Of a DNA stretch of 64,000 nucleotides, positions 1-10,499 are shown one piece after another. The DNA comes from Helicoverpa zea (taxonomy: Eukaryota; Arthropoda; Insecta; Lepidoptera; Noctuidae): NCBI RefSeq assembly GCF_022581195.2, contig NC_061456.1:1862501-1926500 (forward strand), in the 5' to 3' direction. The translations under genes and the position numbers were made by a program. Every line of letters starts with the position of its first letter. Position 1 is the first letter of the stretch. The notes beneath the pieces are model-generated. The model saw only the letters and a list, made by a program, of their open reading frames with translations. It was not told the DNA's origin and searched no databases.

Positions 1-126
1 AGGGAACTACACTAAACACTTTATGCGCTGAACATAGGCTATGTTTTATTCCGGTTCCTCTACAAGAATATTACGGGTACGGGAAGAAGTTTATCCGGAA
101 TGCGGGTAAAACCGCGTGACACAGCT
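1..126 (+). repeat. Decayed LINE 3'-end remnant
   Basis: The stretch reads as a worn copy of the insect LINE 3' end in which a 'ttttattccggt..cggg.agaagtttatcc' block is followed by 'gcgggtaaaaccgcgtgacacagctag'. The 'gcgggt.aaaccgcg' signature recurs at 20.7, 21.1 and 25.9 kb in this window. No coding frame survives. An RTE-type LINE is the likely source, from memory of such tails; the clade is an inference. Confidence 0.5.
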
Positions 127-145
127 AGAGCAGGTGTAATACTTT

Positions 146-982
146 ATATGGTTGCATTATGTTACCAAATTTTAATGAAACAGTACTTGTTTACCTCAAA
201 ACCATTAAACATGTTAGATATTGTAAGCTATTTTGTTATCTGCCCGGATCCTTGGGTCATTGCAATAAGTTACGTGCTATTTCCGCGAATTCACTCTGAA
301 CTTCGTATTAATTTTCATTGGAAATTCCTCATTTCACCCGATAAGCTTAATGTAGGGCTTATCACATGTAGGTAATGTTATAAGTACGATAACGGAATAT
401 TATTAAATTCCTCTGATGTAGGCTACATTGTTATTTTGCGAGTGTAGTCTTCTTACAATTGAAAAAAAAGGGTTTTTACATGTTATTATTCTTGAAGCTT
501 TTCCGGAGTTTACTAATCAAATAATGTATAGATCTTTAAAGAAATGCCATAATATATACATATTAATGGCCTTCCAAAGGACAATATTCTATGTGAATGT
601 CTTTTTCATAATATAGGGTCATTGTAAAAATCCTACCTACGTGTATTTGAAACGGCTGAAAAATTATCTTTCCTAACTACTTTACATACCAACACAGCCA
701 GATTTATTTCCATACATATTTATATCATTAGGAAGGAATATACATTCCGATCGCAGTTTCGTACAAAAACAAAAACAAATCGTGGAATAACAAATAGTCT
801 AAACAAACCATCCGTCTGGTTTTCAACCTTGGTCGAGAACTTGAGCGCGAATTTAAAACACCCACTGGAATGTAAACTTATGTAACTTACTTAAGTTATA
901 GTTTTTGATGTTAGATAAGAGTAACAATGGTACTTATATCTGTCAATGGCTGTCGTGTTACTGTCAATTATTTGTCAGTATG
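146..982. other. Gene-free AT-rich stretch
   Basis: Two short open frames (91 and 62 codons) occur here, but both are AT-rich, match nothing I recognise and lack splice signals. I see no repeat signature or regulatory motif that I can defend. Confidence 0.5.
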
Positions 983-1218
983 CTCCCGAAATGGTAGTCA
1001 TTGGCAGTCGTTACGGGTAGTCAGAAGCCAGTAAGTCTGACACCAGTCTAACCAAGGGGTATTGTGTTGCCCGGGTAACTGGGATGAGGGGGTCAGACAG
1101 GGCAGTCGCTCCTTGTAAAGCACTAGTACCCAGCTACATCCGGTTAGACTGGAAGCCGACCCTAACATAGTTGGGAAAAAGGCTCGGAGGATGATGATGA
1201 CTCCCGAAATGGTAGTCA
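983..1218 (+). mobile_element. 200-bp retroposon with perfect 18-bp target duplication
   Basis: The element core is 1001-1200. It begins 'ttggcagtcgttacggg' and ends 'ttgggaaaaaggctcggagg' plus a (ATG)n tail. It is flanked by the exact 18-bp direct repeat CTCCCGAAATGGTAGTCA at 983-1000 and 1201-1218, as expected for target-primed insertion. Related copies lie at 15271-15464, 17595-17718 and 39078-39266. There is no RNA polymerase III box and no open frame of note, so it is either a LINE 3' end or a non-autonomous derivative. The 85-codon minus-strand frame across it is a by-product. Confidence 0.88.
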
Positions 1219-1374
1219 AATTATGGAAGGATTTGGATGACAGAGTATGTTTCACATTTTACGTAGCTTTACATGCCAATTAATTTTGAAAAGCTATGTG
1301 TCATGTTTTTATAGATTTATGAGTTTCTTTGAATGAGCTAATCCCAGGAATTGAGACCAATTTGAAAAAAAATA

Positions 1375-1450
1375 ATTAGATAGCTCATTTATCAAGGAAG
1401 GCTAAAGGCTCCATTTTATCCAGGTGGTAGTTTCCACCCGTAGTGCGTAG
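1375..1450 (+). repeat. Decayed LINE 3'-end fragment
   Basis: The sequence 'aaggctccattttatcc.ggtggtagtttccacccg' resembles the 'ggctttttatcccggtgcgggcagtagttcccacggg' block of insect LINE tails. It is short and diverged. Confidence 0.35.
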
Positions 1451-2232
1451 AGCTCAGGTCCTACGTGGGAATGTGATCTGCTCTCGTCAGCTCCTTATTC
1501 ACATGAAGCTAGGCACATGAAAATGTTTAATTCACGTCACAGTGTAATTTCCATAAAAATAATGCACTAAAACCGAACGCCACAGTTCTGGGTACTAGAA
1601 TACATTTTGACCTCGTCTAAAATGGGACCAGCGCTAAAATTCTAATGTTTAACTAAAATAGATGTCTCGTTTAGCTTTATGTCGTAAAGCCGGTGTACAC
1701 TGGTTAGACGGAAACCGAGAGTTATTGCGGAAGCTTGTGACCTAGACTCGTTCTAGTGTTTTGTCTACAATTCTAGATCTGTGTTCTCGTTTTTGTAATT
1801 GGAATATTATGCATATTTTGTTTTTTTTTTGCCTTGTGGTGGCAGTTTCATTGGTTTTTATCTGAGACTGCATTCTCTTTTTGAAGTTTTTAAAATTAAA
1901 ATGCTGGGAGCGTAAAGTAATGCAACGGTCATGAGGCATGACAGTGACTGAATAAGATAAAATTTTTGGGTTTAGTTTTTATATTGCAGAAAGAAAAATC
2001 ATATTCTATCTCTTAACAATCTTTTACAGACTGATATTGAGAAGTACTTTTCTGTGTAATAAATGGCATTAGTTTCCTTTTCTAATTAAATCAACGACAA
2101 ATTCGGTTACAATACTTCGGTTACTCAATATCAGTTACTTAGTTGAAAGAAATCAGGCACTATTCTTACCTACCTAGATATTTGAAGATACAGATTAGTG
2201 TTAAAATAAGAAAAATATAGTAAAATACTCAC
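1451..2232. other. Possible first-intron DNA, otherwise featureless
   Basis: If the exon at 2233-2305 is real, this is the 5' part of its first intron on the minus strand. No downstream exon with an acceptor and open frame was recognised between here and the left edge, so the rest of the gene would lie outside the window. Confidence 0.35.
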
Positions 2233-2305
2233 ATTGCGACCAAAATACGATGAACATAACAGCAGCGATGGCCGCGACCTTCCCTCTCCGTTCTTTGGCT
2301 TCCAT
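2233..2305 (-). CDS. First coding exon, signal-peptide-like N terminus (partial gene)
   Basis: On the minus strand an ATG at 2305 sits in the context AAATAAAATGG and is followed by 24 codons: MEAKERRGKVAAIAAVMFIV, then FWSQ. The exon ends at a strong donor, T|GTGAGT, with the intron starting at 2232. It leaves one base (phase 1), the phase most common for exons encoding signal peptides. The peptide has a basic n-region (KERRGK) and a hydrophobic h-region (VAAIAAVMFIVFW), so it could be a secretion signal or a membrane anchor. The exon is visibly more GC-rich than its flanks, as expected for coding DNA. The remaining exons should lie to the left, beyond base 1. The family is not identifiable from so short a piece, and I do not recognise the protein. 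Confidence 0.62.
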
Positions 2306-2364
2306 TTTATTTAACTTCACTTCAGTTCAACACAAACACACAGAAACCAACACTTTTCACTATA
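2306..2364 (-). promoter_or_regulatory. Candidate 5' UTR and start region of the 2.2-kb exon
   Basis: Reading the minus strand upstream of the ATG gives a pyrimidine/G-rich leader (AGTGAAAAGTG, then TGTGTGTTTGTG, then AACTGAAGTGAAGTT) with no upstream ATG. The stretch 'ATTATAGTGAAAAGTG' near 2355-2366 is a possible initiator, but there is no TATA box at the right distance. The transcription start is inferred, not shown. Confidence 0.35.
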
Positions 2365-2369
2365 ATGTT

Positions 2370-3869
2370 CTACACGAATCCATATTCAAACATGAATAAA
2401 GAAAAACTATTCAAATTATGTCATTCCGATAGATCACTCGATTTCGTTTTTCGTTTCGAACTTGGAAAATGTCACCTGAAACAAAAGAAAGATATATATA
2501 AAATTTGGAACATTACAAATGTTTTGTTTTATGCAAATTCTTTGTTCAAATAGAAATGTGTGCTGTCTTATCAGTTTATCGGGCCTATCTTAAATTCTTG
2601 GATTGTCGCGCATACGTCAAAATAACACAATAAAATCATATGCATTTTTATTCACATTTGATAATGTCACCTAATTCGCATGAATTTTGATAATTTAAAA
2701 CACATTAGAAGTAAACTTTTAAGCAAAATAAAAAAAAAATACATAGAAAAATACCAGTTGAAAATTATTATTTTAATTGCTCATTTTCACAATACCTTAT
2801 TAAACTATTTTGCTATCGGAACTCTTACGTCACAAAACCTTATCTTAATTAGTACTTATTATTTAATATTAACAATAAACCCTAATCACCAAGTACACTG
2901 GTTCTCGTTACAGTTAATATTACTGACTAATTATGCGTCGTTGCTAACACCTGGTGGACTTACACTTATGTGCTTAGTAATCAAATGTATGTGGTATGCA
3001 TGTGTTCATGTTACAGGCAATGACCCGAGATATACCTATAACATTTGTATTAGAGAGTTATTGAAGGCATATCATTCATTCATTAAAGATTGAATTGTTA
3101 AAATGTGAATTATAACAGTAACTTTCAAAAGTTGATAAATTGAACTATAGGTACCAAATGGCCGAACTATAAAACTATAATATCCCAAACCCTTCATAAA
3201 ATGTTTAACTGGTAATTCATTTATGATCGTATACATATAGCATCTACTATCCAGGAAATATCTGATACTTTTTACTGAAATGCAAGGAGAAGGCACCTAT
3301 TTCTGAAGTTTACGCTCTGTCGTTTAATTGACAAAACCGACTAACATTTCATGTTTTAATATTATAATTTAAAAATGATTCAAGCAAGAAGATATTTTTT
3401 TAATCCCAATAAACGAATAATTCATCAAGAAAAAAAACAAAATAAAACTACTATGAACCCAGTTTAAACATCCCCTAGAGAAATATACGTTTCATTTCAC
3501 TCTTTGCGAAAAAAATGGGATCAAATTAAACCCAGTCTAGGTCGACATAAAAGGTAGAAAAAAACGGTTAATTGAAATCGTGGAAGTTATTCAGAGAATG
3601 TAAGTATAATACCTAGTTCTTTTACGAGTTTTATCTAGATTTCGTTCATGAAAACGGTGTTACTGCCTAGCTAATTACTTTCCTTGTGTTAATTAATGTT
3701 TTTGTAGTGTGAGAGAATTTTGTTGCGCGGCCCATGTGGATCGAAAATGCCTTTGAGAAATAATTTTGAGTTGTTTTATTGGCGTATCTGGTCTATCAAT
3801 GTAAAACTTAAAAAATACAAGAGTTTTTAATTAATGAAAAATATTAAGTTCAATGTTTCTACGTACGTC
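2370..3869. other. Gene-free stretch
   Basis: It contains the longest open frame of the window (2680-3093, 137 codons). That frame is rich in I, L, N and Y as expected by chance in AT-rich DNA, has no splice sites and no recognisable domain, and is not called as a gene. No repeat was recognised. Confidence 0.5.
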
Positions 3870-4086
3870 GATTCTATAACATTCAGACAACAACTCGCAT
3901 TTCACTTCGCTATTCACTCTCACTTCACATTCGGTTCAAAACGTTCTAAAAGTCATCTCATACTTTATCTGTCAAAATCTCGAGTTTAATTTAGTTCAAC
4001 TCGCAAACACGCTCGCAAGAGTAGCGCTAGTGTAGTAACTCACGGCGGATTCAGATGCGAAGTTTAGAGTGAAGTCTTATAGAATC
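3870..4086. mobile_element. Probable MITE with 'gattctataa' inverted ends
   Basis: The left end GATTCTATAAcattcagac..ACTCGCAT and the reverse complement of the right end GATTCTATAAGACTTCACTC..CTTCGCAT share the first 10 bases and scattered matches over about 45. The element is about 217 bp with no coding capacity, and is richer in CACTTC/TTCGC than its flanks. No convincing target duplication is seen. Similar ends are common in moth MITEs, but the family is not named here. Confidence 0.45.
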
Positions 4087-7000
4087 ACACTGAAGTAATC
4101 TTGCAAACCGTAGATTTAGATAATGATTCCGTTCCAATTTTGTGCGAAATCGTTTTTTTTCAATTTCATGAACCAAACAGCATCTGCTCATCCGTATTAA
4201 ATCCTAGAATAATCTAATTTTAATAATCTAATAAAGAAATTCCTAATAGGAAGATTCATTATTTCAGACCGCCTCCGCCCACGCGGTTTTGTCACGTTTA
4301 CGAAGCTAACTGACCCAGTGGGCTCGTTTCATAACTGTTACATGTTTAATGGTTAGCACTAGATAATTATAGACACCCTAACACATTCCTACAATGAATA
4401 ATTGTAATGAAAACTAAGCTAAGTTCATTGAAATTGATATATTTTAGCTCTGAAAAAAAAACCTATGCAAGAATGCTCGAAAAATGAGATTCTAATAATT
4501 ATAGACCTACAAATTTCAGCTTTCTTATAGAGGAACTCCATGTTTTTTTAGAAAGTTGGCAAACTACGGCAAATAATTTACCTATTGTCTGTCAAGTCTT
4601 CATTTAGTAGTTACCTAGAATAATATACTTACCTATAAGCATTTTTGTTTAAGCTTCGGAATTAACAAAGAAATATTTCACGAGTAAACAAAACAGCACT
4701 ACATTTTCTTATAATAATAGTACGTATCAAAGTAGGTAGCGGTTTAGTGGATTTATCAAAAATTTGTGATAAAACAGTAGTATAAAATTAAAATATTAAA
4801 ATAAATGCTCCGAGTTCACACTCGCTATCATTTGCATTCGTAAAGGTCTGGTCCCGAGGTTAAATCATATCACCATTAAATTGCAATTTGCTTTGATGTC
4901 ACCGCCGGCGCCGTGCTTTAGATTACACTTTAGACTTCAATATCTCTCCGATGAAAATATACTTATCTATATTTATATTATAAAGAGGTAAAATGAGTTT
5001 GTATGTCAAGGGTGAGAACCCAGACATTGCGGGTCAGTTTTCGGAAATAATTATAATAAGAGCACTTTTAAACCTTGTGAATTTTGATTGATGATGCCGC
5101 TAGTGACCGAATAATAATTTAATTAAAAAAGTATCCTGTAAGTTTTGTATGTCCGTTGTTGTCTCTAAAACCACTAGACCGATTTCAGTGAGAGAAAAGA
5201 TTCACCTACTTAAAGTTGAATGCCATCATCACAGGTGTATATCAAAAGTTAAGGTAAATGAGTCTAGACCTTCACAGCTATAACATAACATATTATTATT
5301 GCATTAAACTAATGACTTGTAACTCATTAATCAATTGGCTAGACAAATGTTTGTTGACAAGCATCTATTAATATTTTATCATCGTGTATTTTTCAGTAAT
5401 TAATTCTTTCTAATTATACGATATTCATCTTAAATGCTTGATGGATATTAATGCTAGTTGTAAATTTTATAATAGTCTAGATTAAGATAATGGCTAACCT
5501 CTGTAGTTATGTAGGTATTAATGTAAATGACTTAATGACTACTAGTTTGCTTTGATGGTTTTGCTAATAAGTGTAGTTTTAATTGAATAATTGATGAAGT
5601 TTTGCTGTATGGAGTTAAGTGCATAATATAAAGACTACATCTTGGTTTAGATCAGAAAATCTTACAGATCATTATTCTGGATGTCGGAATATCTTATGGC
5701 CTATTTTTATTCAAAAATATTTGGTTTAAAATATATCCGAAATTCGGCTAGTAATCACATATTTTACAAAGTCGGATGAATGAAATAATTTCAAGCGAAG
5801 ATGACATTAACAAATGTTCATTTAATCGGTAGTTTAAGGTTGAAAAATCTTTTATCTCTTCAAGAACTTGTACGTAACGTAACAAAATGCAGACGATATA
5901 ATGCCACTTAAGTGTCTATATTTTCCAAGAAAAATATTGTTATTATATGATACTGAATGTACTATTGAAGACTTTCAGTCCATACTTGGTAAAGGCTATA
6001 CAGAAAGTAAACTCGTATGCATTGTATCTACAGAACCATGATATTGTCTAGCCCTTTGTTCCAACGTTTCTAAGGAATATAATTTACTTTAGACTTTCTA
6101 AGAGAAATGCTCTATTACGAGCTAGGTTTGTGTAGTCTTACGCCTATAATGTATAGTCTTATTTTACTGTCAAAGTGCACCATAAATCATTGGTCTAGGG
6201 TTGTCTACGCCGATTTCTATTAAATTGATACGCTTTGAAATTGATGGATGTCATTTATTGTGGAAGAATTATGTTTTCACAGCTTTTCTTTTAGGAAACA
6301 AGTGAATTTTAATAGTAATTCATGTTTTTTAGGTCTTTTGGGTTTTCATTATGTAAATGTAAATGTATTTAACAGTTTAATCACCTAGATTTATGAACGT
6401 TAAGCAACCTCTCGGGGGAAATCCTAGATAATATTATTATAGTTTTTCTTAAACGAATAGTTATAGTGACAACCCTTATAGGCACACAATTTCGCTAGAT
6501 AGCTCGTGACCACCGACCGTCATGGTACGTTATGTGAAACTGCGAATCACTTGCACATTTGTTTTGGGTCAGATTTTTTTTTTTTTATTAATTTTTATAA
6601 AATACCAATGGTTATGTTTACCAAAATAAAATATCATCCTAGTTATCCTTGATCCACATTCATCAGAGTGATCAACATTCATTTTGGAAAGTTTCGATAT
6701 TTATTTGAAAGTGTAAGATTGTTCGAAACAGTTTCTGCACCATTTACAGGCTCCATGCACATGTGAGGATTTTGGTGAGTACAACTAACTCTCCTCTCCA
6801 TCCACAGGAGGGTTCATTTGACAATTTCCCATAGGACAAAAACACCACAGATTCTTAACTCCATAGTTAAAAGAAACAGGTATGTTAGCTATCAATTACA
6901 ATATTTCACAGGTGGCTGATTAGCTGATGCAGTGGTTTGAGTCCTTCGTGTAACCCGACGCGAGTGAACCGCGCTGTGGTGAGCTTTTGTTTAAGTAGAT

Positions 7001-8653
7001 TTTTTATAATTAGAAATAGGTGTTTATACTTTCAAATGGTATTTTCTATTTATGGATTGTACTAGCTGTTTTCCGCGGTTGAACCTGTATTTTTATTCAG
7101 GATTTTTTTTTTTTTATATACAGCCTTAGTTTAAGTTCATGAAGATGCGGTTATTAATTGTAAGTTTTAAATATGATGGTTAACCCTTATTATTTTTGCG
7201 ACTTCTCTTGTTATTGGGAAGTTATGGCTGTTTTTTTTTGTTATTTGCAAATCTGTAGGTCTCAAAAATAAACTGAAAAAATCCTTTTTAGCAACCGTAC
7301 TTATGTAACAGATAATCTGAGGTTAGATTTTCTTCGGCATTATTCCAAGAAACATTGCCTAATAAATAATTTAATGTATGACGTAAGATTCTCAAAAAGG
7401 ATAAGACAACATTAGATTTATAATAACAAAGCGATTTATATGTAACAGTTGTTCATACCATTAGGAGCACTTGATAGTCATACGTCTGAAGTAAGCTTGG
7501 GCTTAAGTACATGAATGGGCTTAGAACTAAGCTCGAATTCTAACCGTGAAGGATTTAGTGATATAAGAATAAGAATTACATTCTGTTTTCTTATTGCAAT
7601 TTGAATTATGGCAATATTTTAATGGCGATAAGGCTGCACACGCACGTCAGACATAGATCATTTTTAGGACGAGTGCGTTGCACTATTGCTGTTAGTGTGT
7701 TCTATTTTTGTGTTACAAAAAATCGGCCACCGATTATATATCGGACGTAGCCTAAACCGACTTTAATTTTGCTTTTCTTTTATGTGACAAAATAATGATA
7801 TATTAACGCCATAATCATGGTATAATCATTAAGATAAGTGCAGTATTATTGAATTAAGACTGTTTACGAAGGGAAGTGACTTAGTAGTGACTTAGTAGTG
7901 ACGTAGTCACTTTTCTTTGCATTGTACATACTACATTTATGACTTCACCTTCATAGAATTAAATCAAGAATGATGACTTTGTCATAACAGTGATTTATAA
8001 CGTTCCCGCATTAGTTGTTTCTCTTGCTATAAGTTTATATATGAAATGCCCTTTGGTGATCATTAAGTGATTCTGTTACGGTAGTCCATAACAAATTCAC
8101 TTCTAAGTTATAATGTAGTTTCAAGTTTTCGCAATTTCTATTCGCAGAATTATACACAGTAACATATTTCGCTTATGTTGGAGCACGTTCGATATTTGTT
8201 TTAATATTGTTGAATAGAAACAAAATTGTTATAAGGTATTTTACTTAGAATTTGAGTATTTTGATTATGTTTGGTATTTAGTACAGGTTAACTAACTTAG
8301 TTTGGTCCTGTAGCTTGGCAGTGCGATGATGCTTATAAGTATGCATTGAATGACCTCATTTGAATTTGCTCCGTAGTACACCGTAATTTTTTCCGATGTT
8401 TTTTTTCTTCATAGACATACTTTTTCCACAAGATTTTTAGGCAGAAGATTGTAACAGGCTTTCAATCAACAGTTCGACCATTTTAACAAGCGCTAGTGTC
8501 AGAGTTTTTTCAAATTCGTCCGACAGATTTTAATGATAGGTAGTATGTGAAAAATATACATAGTTAAAAGATAATCTGACTTGACAGATATTTAATTTCA
8601 TAATAATAACGACCAAAGTAGATTACGATCAAACTTGAAGTCAAATTGATGTA
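4087..8653. other. Long gene-free interval with faint LINE debris
   Basis: No open frame above 60 codons lies in about 4.5 kb. Parts at 4975-5010 and 5130-5195 ('gtatgtccgttgttgtctctaaaaccactagaccgattt') resemble LINE tails. At 7875-7907 'agtgacttagt' recurs three times with a 12-bp period. The rest is unique AT-rich sequence with nothing I can name. Confidence 0.5.
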
Positions 8654-8783
8654 AGCCTCAAAGTCTGTTACTGTTACAGCCTTTTTATCGTCCCACTGCT
8701 GGGCTGCGGCGTCCTCTCACACGGAGAAGGATTGAGCATTAATCACCACGCTTGCTCAATGCGGGTTGGTGAGCCTCAAAGTC
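8654..8783 (+). mobile_element. 106-bp retroposon with perfect 12-bp target duplication
   Basis: The core 8666-8771 runs from 'tgttactgttacagcc' through 'tcccactgctgggctgcgg' and 'cacggagaaggattgagc' to 'gctcaatgcgggttggtg'. The exact direct repeat AGCCTCAAAGTC flanks it at 8654-8665 and 8772-8783. A second, more diverged copy is inverted at 32345-32470, and a fragment lies at 27255-27312. The sequence is a familiar noctuid interspersed repeat; its parent element is not visible here. Confidence 0.85.
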
Positions 8784-9417
8784 GTAAAATAATAATTATT
8801 TTTACTACTAAGTAAAGCCTTTTTGGCAAAGTAGGTTTATGAGAGTTATAAAATAACGCGTGGGATCAGCACATCCGCTAGTAATTAATAATCATCAAAT
8901 TATTGCCCAACTAATATTTTGATTGTTTTAATTAGTATTTTTTTGGACATGGTTGTTTTTTATTATCTAAGGCTTAATTTGAAATAAGAATTCATTTGAT
9001 GATGATCAATGCCCATAAGAATCTATGGGAGTGGTGTTTTTAGTTTGACATTGAAAATGGCTTAAATTGCTTCGCGTGACATAAGCAAAATATGATATTT
9101 ATAAGTTTAAACTAGTATACAATGAGCTTAAATACCACATAAAATAAGCAAGACCAGAAGATTAAAATTAGGATTATAATATAAACACTTAACATATTTA
9201 AATAACAGAAAAATAAATAAAGCACTTATTTAAAAAATCAATATTAGATTGTAAAATACACATTCTATAACAATATAAAAAGTGATTCTAGTCTCTCAGA
9301 TATTTCGTTTGGGTTGTTAAAACTTAAAAATGTAGCTATATCTAATAATAGTGTACTAGACTACAATATCAATGACTACCGCCTACGCTGACAAATCAGT
9401 CATCTGTCAAATAACCA
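8784..9417. other. Gene-free AT-rich stretch
   Basis: No coding frame or repeat family was recognised. The last 70 bases may belong to the palindromic element that follows. Confidence 0.45.
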
Positions 9418-9533
9418 CTATAGTCTATGATTACCAGCCGGCAGATCATAGACAAAAAGTGGCCGCAAAAAATAATTGCAACTTTTTTGCCGTCTATGTC
9501 GATGACCGACCTATATCATAAACTAGTATTATA
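9418..9533. repeat. Imperfect palindrome, foldback MITE candidate
   Basis: The left arm 'atagtctatgat.acc.agccgg.agatcatagac' pairs with the right arm, whose reverse complement is 'ctagtttatgatataggtcggtcatcgacatagac'. The centre is 'ggccgc...ttttttgccg'. The whole could fold into a stem of roughly 50 imperfect pairs. Confidence 0.5.
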
Positions 9534-9604
9534 AATGAACTACTATTTATAATCTGTAGTTTCAATGTTTTTTTTAATAGATGATAGTAGTTTAGAACTG
9601 ATAC

Positions 9605-9747
9605 CGTCTTACCACAAAAACTTTTAAACGTCAGTTTATGCCTTGTCTAAAAAAATGTCAAATTCTGACGTTGACATATGGTTCATTTTGCAGCCAAAAT
9701 TTTATTAGACAAGCGTAAAACAGGGTTTAAAGTTTTTGTAGTAAGGC
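9605..9747. mobile_element. MITE with ~45-bp 'cttactacaaaaactttaaac' inverted repeats
   Basis: The left end CTTACCACAAAAACTTTTAA..CCTTGTCTAA and the reverse complement of the right end CTTACTACAAAAACTTTAAA..GCTTGTCTAA match over about 45 bp with few differences. The element is about 143 bp. Single ends of the same family lie at 22451-22487 (inverted) and 41716-41760. No coding content. Confidence 0.75.
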
Positions 9748-9924
9748 CCATAATATTTTGATTTGATAGCCAAAGGTCAGCTAGTTTAGCGTCTTTTTTG
9801 ATAAGTTGTTTTTCAATTAACTGTAATTTATCTAATAAAATATTATCAATAGTAATGGTTTAGTTTGACGATTTATCAAATAAATTTTAAGACGTAAAGT
9901 TGATTAATAAAATGTACTCACCAA

Positions 9925-10055
9925 ATTTAAAAAAAAAACACAACTATTTAGAAAAAAAATTAAAGTTGTAAAAAATAAATTAAAAAAAAATGTCGCGAAC
10001 TAAAAAAAATTAAAACCGAGACCACAAAAAAAAAATGAACAGAAAAAAAATATGT
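9925..10055. repeat. A-rich tract
   Basis: About 130 bases carry repeated runs of 7-10 A on the plus strand and very few T runs. The tract ends about 95 bases before the TATA box at 10152. It could be nucleosome-depleted promoter DNA or an old tail. Confidence 0.6.
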
Positions 10056-10151
10056 TCCACTTCAGAAATCCCCTATTTCTGTTTGTCAGATCACTCGAGA
10101 TTGTAACGTCACTTGAAACACTCGAACTCATAGGTGCGCTCGGTCCACGGG

Positions 10152-10230
10152 TATAAAAGCAACTGCCTCTTCTAGACGTGTTGAGCTGAGATACATCTAC
10201 GTTGTGCGGATGAAAAAAATAACTACAGTG
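10152..10230 (+). promoter_or_regulatory. Candidate TATA-type core promoter
   Basis: The string CACGGGTATAAAAGCAACTGCC is a canonical metazoan TATA box (TATAAAAG at 10152-10159) in a locally GC-rich patch. Initiation would fall near 10182. The first ATG downstream, at 10210, opens only a 20-codon frame (MKKITTVTRMYIFGYIFLEI then F and stop), with no clear splice donor. No gene is proven. It may be a chance TATA or the promoter of a non-coding or unrecognised small transcript. Confidence 0.35.
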
Positions 10231-10499
10231 ACACGCATGTATATTTTTGGCTATATTTTTTTGGAAATATTTTGAAGGGGTTAATTTTTTTTGGTAGTTT
10301 TTTTCATAATGTCTGTTTAATGTTATTTTGGTACAAGAAAATATTTTTTAAAGTCAAGTATGTAACTACTTTCTTTAAAAAAATTGATTTCGGTTGCATC
10401 ACTTATTATTGCACTTATATTACATTGTATTGTGTGAGTATTCTGAAAACTCCTCATTTTCCCTTTCGAACTAATTATGTTAATTAAAAATTATAAACA

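Noticed and set aside
2680..3093. Longest open frame, 137 codons, plus strand
   Set aside because: AT-rich, hydrophobic-biased composition, no domain, no splice signals, and no conserved-looking motif; fits chance in about 65% AT DNA.
4628..4650. Tiny minus-strand first exon ATGCTTATAG followed by GTAAGTAT
   Set aside because: Only ten coding bases before the donor and no supporting promoter or GC change.
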